Below, in pieces: positions 5,973-13,159 of a DNA stretch of 14,822 nucleotides; position 1 is the first letter of the stretch, and every line of letters begins with the position of its first letter. Position numbers and translations under genes: made by a program. Below the pieces are notes generated by a model, which was given only the letters and a program-made list of their open reading frames with translations, ran no database searches and was not told where the DNA came from. The DNA lies in the NCBI GenBank assembly GCA_003645115.1, contig QNEG01000010.1, positions 1-14,822 of the forward strand, read 5' to 3'. This DNA is from a bacterium. GTDB lineage: Bacteria; UBP14; UBA6098; B30-G16.

Positions 5973-7829
5973 TTATTTAATTAAAATTGCTCTGGTTTCT
6001 GCCAGCGGTTTTCCGTGATTGTCGAATGCTCGAATAATGAAAATACCCGACCGAAGTAAGCTCGAATCGAAAGTATAGTTTCCATCGGTGTTACAGATAG
6101 AGCAAATAGTTTCACCTTTGATATTATATATTTTCAGCACACAATTTTTCGGGGATTTTATCACACAGGATGAATTGAATGGATTCGGGGAAATGGAGAT
6201 ATTTTCGATATTATTTTCGCAATCCAGCCATTGTATATCTGATGTATCTCGAGCAGATTTGGGAACACTTCGCAATGATGTTCTACCCATAGAATCCTTC
6301 ACCACGATGAAGAACCAGAGTGATTCAGCGGGAATGTCCGATTCGTAAATGTAAGTTGTCTCGGCAACATCCTCTATTTCAGCGATAATTTCGAAATTAT
6401 TTCCCACAGAATCCTCGGCGACATAAAGAATATACTTCATAAATTCTGCGCTGGTAGCTTGTCCCCAATCGATTTTATAACTATTGGATAAAGTTTCTGT
6501 CACCGTCGATACTACATTGTGTGGTGGAGCGATATTACGGTTTTGCCTGTCGCCATATAACTCTGTCCAATTTTCGAATCCGGGTAATGGAATATTTTCG
6601 AATTCCCATAAATATAAATTGCCATCGGCGGTGACCGCAGTGATAAAAGTAGATTCCTGCGATGAATAGATTGCTGGGGTCAGTATTCCAGCTCGAGTAG
6701 ATTCTAAAGTGTCAGGGAAATCTGCCAAATCGTTCGCGCCTGGGTCCATAATTATCATAGTTGCGATGGATTCTGTTTCCTGTATAAGCTGGAACACATA
6801 TTCCGGACCGGGGACATTGTCCAAGTCGCATAGTAATATCGAGCCGTAGATATGCCCGGGATGTCCTCTTCCTGTCCCGCCGAAACTCACTAATTCGGCG
6901 GAAGTATTTATCCCATACACTTCGCCGGGAACATTCCCGAAACAAATATCCAGCGAATAATCACCGTTTACATCTCCTAATGTTAGTGGTGAATATATCC
7001 AACTTCCATATGTATATGTAGTGTAAAATGGGTCGTTTATCTCGGTGCCATCGTTTCGGTATGCCTTTATTATTCCATATTCTCCGCCGGATAATCGATG
7101 TGCACCGCAGAATATTTCATATTGTCCATCCCGGTCATAATCGAACAACAGCGGTGAAGAATAGCTAAATGCTTCATCATCATCCAGTTGGACCGGGAAA
7201 CCGGGCAGTTCAACACCTGATTCAGTGAACACATTTACAGTTCGGTATCCCAGGACTACCAACTCGGATTTTCCATCATTATCCAAATCACCGCAGGCAG
7301 GTGTAGCCACTGCGAAATCGACCTCAGAAACAAAATTTGCAGTCCATTCTATTGCACCATCCAATGTTAGGCAAAATATGGTGGTGTCCACTGCGCAGAT
7401 AATTTCCAATTCTCCATCTGCATCGATATCATCGACCACCGGAGAGATATAATTTGAATATTCGCCCAGAGAAGTATCGAATATTGTCGAAGCGGTCAGA
7501 CCATCGTAATCGATTCGAGAAATTATTCCATCGGCGGTTAGAATAAAAATGGAGAGATAGTGTTCTTTTGGTATCCAGGCAATTTTTGAACGAACCGGAC
7601 CACCGCAATGGATTGGGAAACCTTCCGCTACGGTAGCATCGAGTTCGAATGCATATAGGGAATCGTTTGTGGAAGCCACGATTATAAAGGGAGTGGAATC
7701 GATTTGAACAAAAGCTGGAGCGCCCCATAACGGCATATCAGAATCTACTCCGAACGATACGGGGAAACCATCTACTCGAGCATAAGCAGATACAACCAGG
7801 CATAATATTATTATCCAAAATTTTCTCAT
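5973..7829 (-). CDS. Secreted FG-GAP/VCBS-type beta-propeller protein with T9SS-like C-terminal sorting domain
   Basis: 618 residues. A signal peptide (1 to about 18, ending SAYA) leads into a repeat region with propeller-blade Ca-binding loops at 134-141 (DIDADGEL), 181-188 (DLDNDGKS), 230-236 (DYDRDGQ) and 286-291, and a degenerate one near 335. A WTELYGDRQNRN segment (421-432) resembles the linker common in FCB-group propellers. A fibronectin type III-like domain spans about 437-525. The C-terminus (about 540-618) has the type A sorting layout: ISPNPFNSS, a KIYNIKG strand, an SGIFIIRA strand and a final ETRAILIK. It is therefore predicted to be exported by Sec, then by T9SS, or displayed on the surface. 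Function is unknown, perhaps adhesion or polymer binding. It has a good GAGGAG site and its own promoter candidate. TCGA is frequent in part of this gene. Confidence 0.88.
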   Translation of the reverse strand: MRKFWIIILCLVVSAYARVDGFPVSFGVDSDMPLWGAPAFVQIDSTPFIIVASTNDSLYAFELDATVAEGFPIHCGGPVRSKIAWIPKEHYLSIFILTADGIISRIDYDGLTASTIFDTSLGEYSNYISPVVDDIDADGELEIICAVDTTIFCLTLDGAIEWTANFVSEVDFAVATPACGDLDNDGKSELVVLGYRTVNVFTESGVELPGFPVQLDDDEAFSYSSPLLFDYDRDGQYEIFCGAHRLSGGEYGIIKAYRNDGTEINDPFYTTYTYGSWIYSPLTLGDVNGDYSLDICFGNVPGEVYGINTSAELVSFGGTGRGHPGHIYGSILLCDLDNVPGPEYVFQLIQETESIATMIIMDPGANDLADFPDTLESTRAGILTPAIYSSQESTFITAVTADGNLYLWEFENIPLPGFENWTELYGDRQNRNIAPPHNVVSTVTETLSNSYKIDWGQATSAEFMKYILYVAEDSVGNNFEIIAEIEDVAETTYIYESDIPAESLWFFIVVKDSMGRTSLRSVPKSARDTSDIQWLDCENNIENISISPNPFNSSCVIKSPKNCVLKIYNIKGETICSICNTDGNYTFDSSLLRSGIFIIRAFDNHGKPLAETRAILIK

Positions 7830-7905
7830 TTTTTCTCCTCGAAATCTATTAGTTCATTTTGCGATGATATGATGCACAGCCTCACCATAGTTGAAATAAC
7901 ATTCA

Positions 7906-7934
7906 AAGATATCTGCAATTAGTATAATTTGCAA
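7906..7934 (-). promoter_or_regulatory. Predicted promoter of the T9SS-sorted propeller gene
   Basis: Reading the minus strand: TTGCAA (7934-7929), a 17-nt spacer, then TATCTT (7911-7906) continuing as TATCTTTG. The latter fits the Bacteroidota -7 consensus TAnnTTTG, and TTG at the upstream element fits its -33 partner. The start codon is about 75 bp downstream. Confidence 0.5.
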
Positions 7935-7941
7935 GAACTTT

Positions 7942-7955
7942 TCTTATATATAAGA
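7942..7955. repeat. 14-bp perfect palindrome between rseP and the propeller gene
   Basis: TCTTATATATAAGA is a perfect palindrome 20 bp after the rseP stop and 7 bp upstream of the propeller gene's -35 element. It could be an activator or repressor site. It has no T-run and is too AT-rich to be a convincing terminator. Confidence 0.4.
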
Positions 7956-7974
7956 GAACAGAGAAGGAATGGGT

Positions 7975-9030
7975 TTAAAATAGTCTCAATATATCATTGA
8001 TGGTGACCAATAACATAAGAGCCAGTAAGAATGCGATACTGAGTTGTTGGAAGATGGCTTGAGTTTTCAAACTGATAGCTTTTTTTCGAATAGCCTCGAT
8101 AGTGGATAATAGAATTTGTCCGCCGTCCAGAATGGGAAGTGGGAATAAATTCAGCAATGCAAGATTGATAGACAATGCTGCTATGAACATAAATAATTGC
8201 CATACTCCCAATTTTGCGGATTGCCCAGCGATTTGCGCAATCATAACCGGACCGCCTATTTCGGATAGTGATGATTTTCCCACTAATAAATTTCCCAAAA
8301 ATGAAATTACTGCGAAAGATATAGTGATAGTAGCCTGAATAGACCGCAGGAATGCCTGTCCAGGTGGCAATTTTCTCTGGATACTGGATGGGAGGATACC
8401 TATCATTCCAACCAAAGTGTCGTTGCCTTCCAGAGTAATTTTTCTTTCATCGGGCACGCATTCCACGGTGAACAATGAATCACCTCTTTGCACTGTAATG
8501 GTTATCGGCAGGTTCGGCTTACTGTGAATAATATTGGCCATTTGTTCCCAGGATGATACCGAATCGCCATCGATAGCGACAATCAAGTCATCGGCAGATA
8601 GTCCGCATTCTTGAGCGGGCATATTTATCACTGTGGAACCGATTTTTGGGACATCGTATTCAGGAACAGATTCTCCATATCCCCAGAATACTGCCCATAT
8701 CAGGACTATTCCCAGAATGATATTCATAAATGGTCCAGCGAATAGGACTGCTATTCGAATTCCCACCGGTTTTGCCTGGAAACTGCTCGGTTCATAAGAA
8801 TTGTTTTCTTGAGGAGTTTCACCGGTAAGTTTTACATATCCGCCGAATGGTATCCATCCGATACAATATTCAGTCTCGCCAATTTTTTTGGAAATCATAG
8901 TGGGGGGATATCCTATAGAAAATCTCTCTACCCTAATCCCGGATAATTTGGCTATTATAAAATGCCCTAATTCGTGGACAAATATAATTATTCCTATTAC
9001 TAATATTGCTACTATTATGGTCAACATCAT
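7975..9030 (-). CDS. rseP: RIP-type site-2 zinc metalloprotease RseP (peptidase M50)
   Basis: 351 residues. This intramembrane protease cuts anti-sigma factors and remnant signal peptides in the inner membrane. The zinc motif is HELGH (19-23) in the first transmembrane helix, and the third ligand is in the distal motif NLFPLPILDGGQI (294-306, Asp302). A single PDZ domain lies at about 127-205, including GLSADDLIVAIDGDSV. Further membrane helices lie at about 92-114, 232-252, 275-298 and 328-349. E. coli RseP has two PDZ domains and about 450 residues, so this is the shorter single-PDZ form common elsewhere. The start must be at or near ATG 9030 because HELGH is so close to the N-terminus, yet no Shine-Dalgarno precedes it. 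Its own promoter lies 29-56 bp upstream. The common neighbours dxr, cdsA and uppS are not adjacent. Confidence 0.95.
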   Translation of the reverse strand: MMLTIIVAILVIGIIIFVHELGHFIIAKLSGIRVERFSIGYPPTMISKKIGETEYCIGWIPFGGYVKLTGETPQENNSYEPSSFQAKPVGIRIAVLFAGPFMNIILGIVLIWAVFWGYGESVPEYDVPKIGSTVINMPAQECGLSADDLIVAIDGDSVSSWEQMANIIHSKPNLPITITVQRGDSLFTVECVPDERKITLEGNDTLVGMIGILPSSIQRKLPPGQAFLRSIQATITISFAVISFLGNLLVGKSSLSEIGGPVMIAQIAGQSAKLGVWQLFMFIAALSINLALLNLFPLPILDGGQILLSTIEAIRKKAISLKTQAIFQQLSIAFLLALMLLVTINDILRLF

Positions 9031-9058
9031 TTAGATAAAATTCGGTCTATTTATTATA

Positions 9059-9086
9059 ATAATAAGTATAATTTTTCATAAGTCAA
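9059..9086 (-). promoter_or_regulatory. Predicted sigma70-type promoter of rseP
   Basis: Reading the minus strand: TTGACT (9086-9081; 5 of 6), a 16-nt spacer, then TATTAT (9064-9059; 5 of 6). Transcription would start near 9052, leaving a leader of about 22 nt with no ribosome-binding site. Confidence 0.6.
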
Positions 9087-9142
9087 GTTTTGATATTATT
9101 TTGTGTGTAAATATATTATATAAGTGCTTGTATCTTATGTTG

Positions 9143-9172
9143 TTGCAATAGAATAAAAGGATTATATATAAT
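9143..9172 (+). promoter_or_regulatory. Predicted sigma70-type promoter of the GNAT/thioredoxin-like gene
   Basis: TTGCAA (9143-9148), an 18-nt spacer and a perfect TATAAT (9167-9172), the latter inside the 12-bp palindrome ATTATATATAAT. The start codon is 67 bp downstream. It diverges from the rseP promoter without overlapping it. Confidence 0.55.
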
Positions 9173-9239
9173 TTTATTCTTACCCACTATTGAATTTTAA
9201 TAAATATTCGATATTGTTATATTGAGAGGGGGTTTATCT

Positions 9240-10007
9240 ATGGAGTTTAGAGAGCTTACATCCTCTCTGGTAACATTTTGGGGTTCTGGTTGCGCCGAAC
9301 ATATACTTACTGGAGCCGAAAATACCTCGTTTATCAGGAGAAGAAACAACTGGATTAATGCTAATATTCCATTACGGCTTTCCGGCTTGTTGATGATAGA
9401 CTGGGGAAAAATAGTCGGTTTCACCATAGAATTGCCAGTGGAATATGCGCCATTGCCATTATTCGGAAAAAATCTGGCAACTATTCTATGTTATTGGACA
9501 CAACCGGCTATTTCCACATCGAATCATAAGAATATGTTATTAGAACAAACTGTGGAGCGGTTGGAAAGAAAAAGTTATTCCGGAGCAGTGGTAATATGTT
9601 CGAATAATCTTGATATCCCAATTTGGGAATCACTGGGTTTTGAAACTGTGGGTGAATTGGAGATGTTGGGTTCTGCTAATAAAGTTATGTTTCTCAATTT
9701 TTCTGATGGTTCACTGCCATCATTTCAGCGTCCGAAGCCACTGCCATCACCACACCAGAGGAAATTGGCGCTGGATTTGTTCTGCCCAGCATATTGCCCA
9801 TTAGGAGGATTGTTGATGTCCAAAGTAATCAAACAATCCCCCGATTTTGCTCGTCAGGCAGAATTACGAATCCATGATACATCATCCAGGGAAGTAGTAA
9901 TTCGTTCGGGAAGAGTAATCGGTGCTTATCTAAATGGGAAAAATATCACCACAAAAGTGCTTCAAAATGTCCCCATAATCAAAATCATTTCCGATTTCGG
10001 TTCATAA
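9240..10007 (+). CDS. GNAT-like acetyltransferase fused to a C-terminal thioredoxin-like (YoaP-like) domain
   Basis: 255 residues. Residues 1 to about 155 look like a divergent GNAT fold: a core beta region (about 48-88), then a helix-strand part ending in IWESLGFETVGELEML (128-143), the usual GNAT 'xxLGFexvg' ending. I cannot see a clean acetyl-CoA pyrophosphate loop, so the N-terminal assignment is moderate. After a proline-rich linker (160-172), the C-terminal part begins LALDLFCPAYCPLGGLL, with Cys182 and Cys186, and ends around RSGRVIGAYLNGKNIT (222-237). That pattern fits a thioredoxin-like/YoaP-type domain. The substrate is unknown. Start: a TTG at 9222 would overlap the ribosome-binding site GAGAGGGGG (9223-9231), so ATG 9240 is chosen. 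The gene stands alone, divergent from rseP and converging on leuD. Confidence 0.75.
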   Translation: MEFRELTSSLVTFWGSGCAEHILTGAENTSFIRRRNNWINANIPLRLSGLLMIDWGKIVGFTIELPVEYAPLPLFGKNLATILCYWTQPAISTSNHKNMLLEQTVERLERKSYSGAVVICSNNLDIPIWESLGFETVGELEMLGSANKVMFLNFSDGSLPSFQRPKPLPSPHQRKLALDLFCPAYCPLGGLLMSKVIKQSPDFARQAELRIHDTSSREVVIRSGRVIGAYLNGKNITTKVLQNVPIIKIISDFGS

Positions 10008-10024
10008 TATAATCGTCTAATGCA

Positions 10025-10513
10025 TTAAGTTAATTTTTTCTGCAGATATGGTAACAAACCACCTTCCTCGAGTATGCCTTCTACAAGCTCTGGGAACGGA
10101 GAGAATTTAAATTCATTTCCCCCAGATTTTATAACACCATTTTCCCTGTGGATATAAACTATATCACCTGCTCGGATGGATTTAGCAGCTTCTGGATGTG
10201 CAATAGCCATTAGTCCATAATTTATCGCATTGCGGAAAAATATTCTAGAGAAGGATTCGGCGATAATCGCGCTAACCCCAGCATATTTAAGACAAGCGGC
10301 AGCTTGTTCACGAGATGACCCACAGCCGAAATTCTTGCCAGCCACTATGATATCGCCCGGTTGAACATTTTTCGAAAAATCCGCATCGAGGTCCTCCAGC
10401 GCGTGTGATGCCATCTCCTCCGAACTCAACTGCTGATATGTGTATTTTCCCGGATAAATTACATCGGTATTTACATCGTCGCCATATTTGTGTGCCTTGC
10501 CTTCTATTTTCAT
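10025..10513 (-). CDS. leuD: LeuD-type aconitase-family small subunit (isopropylmalate/citramalate/homoaconitate isomerase)
   Basis: 162 residues, the swivelling small subunit of two-subunit hydro-lyases. In leucine synthesis it works with LeuC, which carries the 4Fe-4S cluster, to isomerise 2-isopropylmalate. Signatures are GDDVNTDVIYPGKYT (11-25), AGKNFGCGSSREQA (58-71) with the substrate-binding GSSRE, and IFFRNAINYGLMA (91-103). Its length suits the bacterial/archaeal short form (DmdB/HacB/LeuD-like), whose substrate is set by the loop after PGKY (here TYQQLSS). That loop is not diagnostic by eye, so citramalate, homoaconitate or dimethylmalate remain possible. No large subunit is in the window. 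The start codon shares a base with the tsaB stop (TAATG), and GGAGGA lies inside the end of tsaB, so translation is coupled. Confidence 0.88.
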   Translation of the reverse strand: MKIEGKAHKYGDDVNTDVIYPGKYTYQQLSSEEMASHALEDLDADFSKNVQPGDIIVAGKNFGCGSSREQAAACLKYAGVSAIIAESFSRIFFRNAINYGLMAIAHPEAAKSIRAGDIVYIHRENGVIKSGGNEFKFSPFPELVEGILEEGGLLPYLQKKLT

Positions 10514-11232
10514 TATTCCTCCTCATTTTTTAGTATCGGTTTCCTTTTAAATTTTCCGGGTTTAAATTCCTGCAAATATTTCGGTTCTAATAATTCCAGT
10601 TCGGTAAATTGTCCTAATATCGCTTTCCCCTCGGCGATTTTTGCGATTTTCCCTGCCGATGGACGAGGTGTTCCACCATATATCACTTCTGTCCCGTGAA
10701 TTTGCTTTATTACAGAATTATAAATATCTTCCTCGCAGGAAAGCAATATTTTTCCTCTGGATGACAATTCGTGTGCGAGTTTATCCAGCTGGAACACCGA
10801 TGATTCGATTATGGGAGATGGCTTCCCTAAAACATTATATAAACAAGCATACACTCCACCAGCTCGTGTATCCACAATCACAGCCACAGGTGTTTCATTT
10901 GGAGAATAGCAGAATGCCAATCCTTTCAGTGTATCCACTGTGATGACTTTCATCGGACATGATGCTACCATTCCCAGCACAAATGATATCCCGACTCTCA
11001 ATCCAGTATAAGACCCCGGACCGACCGATATAGCGATTATTATATCCTCGGATAATTTTTCATCCGCATATTTCAGGACACCATCTACAAATTCCGGCAA
11101 TAGTGAGGAATGTTGTCGAGGCACCAATGCGGTATGCTCGACTATTATTTTCCCCACTTTTAGAAATCCCACGCTCAAATAGTGGGTAGCGGTATCTATT
11201 GCCAATATTTTCGGAAAACTCTGTTCGCTCAA
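10513..11232 (-). CDS. tsaB: tRNA threonylcarbamoyladenosine synthesis protein TsaB
   Basis: 239 residues from the chosen start. TsaB is the non-catalytic ASKHA-fold partner of TsaD and TsaE in making t6A37 on ANN-decoding tRNAs. The ATPase-like N-terminus KILAIDTATHYLSVGF is present, with RQHSSLLPEF (about 39-48) and the hallmark SVGPGSYTGLRVG (about 69-81). The C-terminal half is divergent, as usual for TsaB. Start: ATG 11247 would add five residues, but it has no good ribosome-binding site. GGAGGG at 11244-11239 is well placed for TTG 11232. I prefer TTG, and either is possible. It follows comFC by 52-67 bp and overlaps leuD. Confidence 0.92.
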   Translation of the reverse strand: MSEQSFPKILAIDTATHYLSVGFLKVGKIIVEHTALVPRQHSSLLPEFVDGVLKYADEKLSEDIIIAISVGPGSYTGLRVGISFVLGMVASCPMKVITVDTLKGLAFCYSPNETPVAVIVDTRAGGVYACLYNVLGKPSPIIESSVFQLDKLAHELSSRGKILLSCEEDIYNSVIKQIHGTEVIYGGTPRPSAGKIAKIAEGKAILGQFTELELLEPKYLQEFKPGKFKRKPILKNEEE

Positions 11233-11299
11233 TTTCACCCTCCACATTATTTGTCCAGTGAAATTTAATTAAAAATAAGTTATAATGAAAGTAGAAACA

Positions 11300-12043
11300 T
11301 TATATCCCAAAATTTTTAGATTCCTTGGGTGCCGGATGAGCGATACATACCACGCAAATCTTTCCTGCGCCGTTATATGAGAGCATTTTTGCAATTTCAT
11401 TGGTGGTAGCGCCGGTAGTTACCACATCATCTACCAGGATTATGTTTTTCTGCGATATTTTCTCGCTATTAATCACCGCAAACGCACCGTTCACATTTTT
11501 TATTCTTTCGGCAGGAGAAAGTTTAGTTTGCGATTTGGTATGTTTTACTCGTTTCACCACATCGGTTAGAACTGGTTTATTGCAAGTTTGAGAAGCCGAC
11601 CTGGCGAGTATTTCCGCTTGATTATATCTCCTCTCTCTGTGACGATTTTTATGAAGTGGCACCGGAATGAATACATCATAATCTGCGAAATGCTGTTCAT
11701 CTATTATTAGATTTCCAATCTTTTCGCCGAAAAATTTTCCCACCTGAACGATACCGCTATATTTGAACGAATGGATTAGTTGTTTATGAAACGAATCGAA
11801 CTCCGCTAATGGTCTCACGAACCGAATGTTTCCATTGCGATTCTGACACTTCATACAAGCATCCATATTCGAGGATATTGGACTATTACATCGAGGGCAA
11901 TATCCCGAATGGAGTGAAGTGATATTCTGTTCACAATCCGGACATAGCACACTATCGGCGGGTTCCCCGCATAGCAAACATACCGGCGGGAAGAAAAAAT
12001 CACATAACTGTTCCCAGATATTTGAAAAAAACTTTCTCAACAC
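11300..12043 (-). CDS. comFC: ComFC-family phosphoribosyltransferase with zinc-ribbon N-terminus
   Basis: 247 residues. Four CxxC pairs in the N-terminus (Cys22/25, 34/37, 49/52, 63/66) suggest two zinc-binding sites. A type I phosphoribosyltransferase domain follows, with the PRPP-binding motif IILVDDVVTTGATTNE (201-216) and the upstream HKNRHRERRYNQAE block (131-144) typical of ComFC/GntX. Family members are needed for natural transformation in several bacteria, probably handling incoming single-stranded DNA, but are also found in species not known to be competent. The start is GTG 12043 (TTG 12040 is the alternative), with no clear ribosome-binding site. It begins 14 nt after the yebC stop, so coupled translation is likely. 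Confidence 0.9.
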   Translation of the reverse strand: MLRKFFSNIWEQLCDFFFPPVCLLCGEPADSVLCPDCEQNITSLHSGYCPRCNSPISSNMDACMKCQNRNGNIRFVRPLAEFDSFHKQLIHSFKYSGIVQVGKFFGEKIGNLIIDEQHFADYDVFIPVPLHKNRHRERRYNQAEILARSASQTCNKPVLTDVVKRVKHTKSQTKLSPAERIKNVNGAFAVINSEKISQKNIILVDDVVTTGATTNEIAKMLSYNGAGKICVVCIAHPAPKESKNFGI

Positions 12044-12057
12044 GGATAGCGCTCGGC

Positions 12058-12813
12058 TTAATCATTTTGAAACGATGCAACAATTTCATCGGGAATGTCC
12101 ATATTGGAATACACTTTCTGGACATCGTCGTGGTCCTCCAGAGAATACATAAGTTTCAACAATTTTTCGGCTTCTTTTCCCTCCAGATGCACCGTGCTTT
12201 GCGGGATAGCGGTCAACTCGGCGGAGTCTATTTCCACATTTTTCTTTTTCAATTCATCGCGCACATCTATAAGGTCGGATGGTTCCGTATATATCTCGAA
12301 AAATTCATCATCTTCATCTTTGAAATCTATTGCGCCCGACTCCAGAGCATAATCCAACAATTCTTCGGCGCCGATTTCCTTTTTGGGAACCATAATCAAT
12401 CCGGCTTTCTGGAAAATCCAGGCTACGCATCCGGATTCGCCCAAATTTCCCTCATAATTGGAGAATAATTTTCGGATTTCCGACACGGTGCGATTTTTAT
12501 TATCGGTCACCACCTCCACTAATATAGCGACTCCACCAGGACCATAACCTTCATACACCACTTCCTCATAGGAAATGCCTTCCAATTCACCGGTTCCCCG
12601 TTTTATAGCTCTTTCTATATTCTCCGATGGCATATTAGCCGATTTCGCCGACTCGATAGCAGTCCTGAGTCGAGGATTCATATCGGGATCTCCACCGCCC
12701 TCACGAGCCGCAATGGTTATCTCGCGTATCAATTTAGTGAACAATTTTCCCCGCTTGGCATCGGCAGCAGCTTTCTTATGTCTTATCTGAGACCACTTAG
12801 AATGTCCACTCAT
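12058..12813 (-). CDS. yebC: YebC/TACO1-family protein
   Basis: 251 residues, full length for the family. The N-terminal signature SGHSKWSQIRHKKAAADAKRG (residues 2-22), the NPRLRTAIESAKSANMP stretch (46-62), YEGYGPGGVAILVE (87-100) and TDNKNRTVSEIRK are all present, followed by the GCVAWIFQKAGLI strand. YebC has been described both as a DNA-binding transcriptional regulator (PmpR) and, more recently, as a ribosome-associated factor that relieves stalling like mitochondrial TACO1. The sequence cannot separate these. A strong GGAGGT site and a promoter candidate precede it. In many genomes yebC sits beside ruvC. Here the next gene is comFC. Confidence 0.96.
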   Translation of the reverse strand: MSGHSKWSQIRHKKAAADAKRGKLFTKLIREITIAAREGGGDPDMNPRLRTAIESAKSANMPSENIERAIKRGTGELEGISYEEVVYEGYGPGGVAILVEVVTDNKNRTVSEIRKLFSNYEGNLGESGCVAWIFQKAGLIMVPKKEIGAEELLDYALESGAIDFKDEDDEFFEIYTEPSDLIDVRDELKKKNVEIDSAELTAIPQSTVHLEGKEAEKLLKLMYSLEDHDDVQKVYSNMDIPDEIVASFQND

Positions 12814-12848
12814 TTATATTACCTCCTCTAATTTTTTCTATTTTACGC

Positions 12849-12876
12849 AAAATAAATATTTAAATAAACAAATCAA
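12849..12876 (-). promoter_or_regulatory. Predicted sigma70-type promoter of yebC-comFC-tsaB-leuD
   Basis: Reading the minus strand: TTGATT (12876-12871), a 16-nt spacer, then TATTTT (12854-12849) continuing TGCGTAAAA. Same geometry as before secG, coaE and rseP. The predicted leader is about 30 nt. Confidence 0.5.
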
Positions 12877-13003
12877 GTGGAAAAGTAGATAAATATATTT
12901 TGTGCAAACATATATTCTCTATGATTGCTTTTTAGATTATATTACTCGAAACAAGTAAGCAAAATATTTGCCTGACAGATGTAATGTTTTTCCTTGACAA
13001 TAT

Positions 13004-13023
13004 CCTACTCCATACGGAGAAGG
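13004..13023 (+). repeat. Short imperfect hairpin in the yebC/glcD region
   Basis: Arms CCT-A-CTCC (13004-13011) and GGAG-A-AGG (13016-13023) pair over seven base pairs around an A/A mismatch, with loop ATAC. It lies just after a TTGACA (12994-12999). Without a T-run it is not a standard terminator. Confidence 0.35.
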
Positions 13024-13061
13024 AATAGTCTTTGCTCACATTTTTAAGATAACCAAGCAAT

Positions 13062-13088
13062 TTGACTACGAATGAAAACTGTTAAAAT
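13062..13088 (+). promoter_or_regulatory. Candidate promoter of glcD
   Basis: TTGACT (13062-13067), a 15-nt spacer and TAAAAT (13083-13088; 5 of 6). The spacer is shorter than ideal. The leader to ATG 13212 would be about 115 nt and would contain the 13146-13159 inverted repeat. Confidence 0.35.
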
Positions 13089-13145
13089 TCCAAAGTGAAA
13101 TATTGAAATGTGGACAAAGAAATAAGGGGATTTGATTATTCCGAT

Positions 13146-13159
13146 TTCTAAAATTAGAA
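13146..13159. repeat. Inverted repeat upstream of glcD
   Basis: TTCTAA (13146-13151), AA, TTAGAA (13154-13159), nested loosely inside CGATTT (13142-13147) and AAATCG (13164-13169). It lies 53 bp before ATG 13212 and could be an operator for a regulator of the oxidase gene. Confidence 0.3.

Noticed and set aside
146..9030. One ten-gene operon
   Set aside because: Internal promoter candidates and gaps of 62-257 bp argue for several units, although readthrough is possible.
9222..9239. TTG start at 9222 for the GNAT-like gene
   Set aside because: It overlaps the purine-rich ribosome-binding site that serves ATG 9240.
12022..12468. 148-codon plus-strand open frame opposite yebC/comFC
   Set aside because: It is antisense to two strongly recognised genes, has no ribosome-binding site and has no family-like motifs.
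12994..12999. Perfect TTGACA as a glcD promoter
   Set aside because: No acceptable -10 hexamer at 15-19 nt downstream; the bases there are GGAGAA-like.
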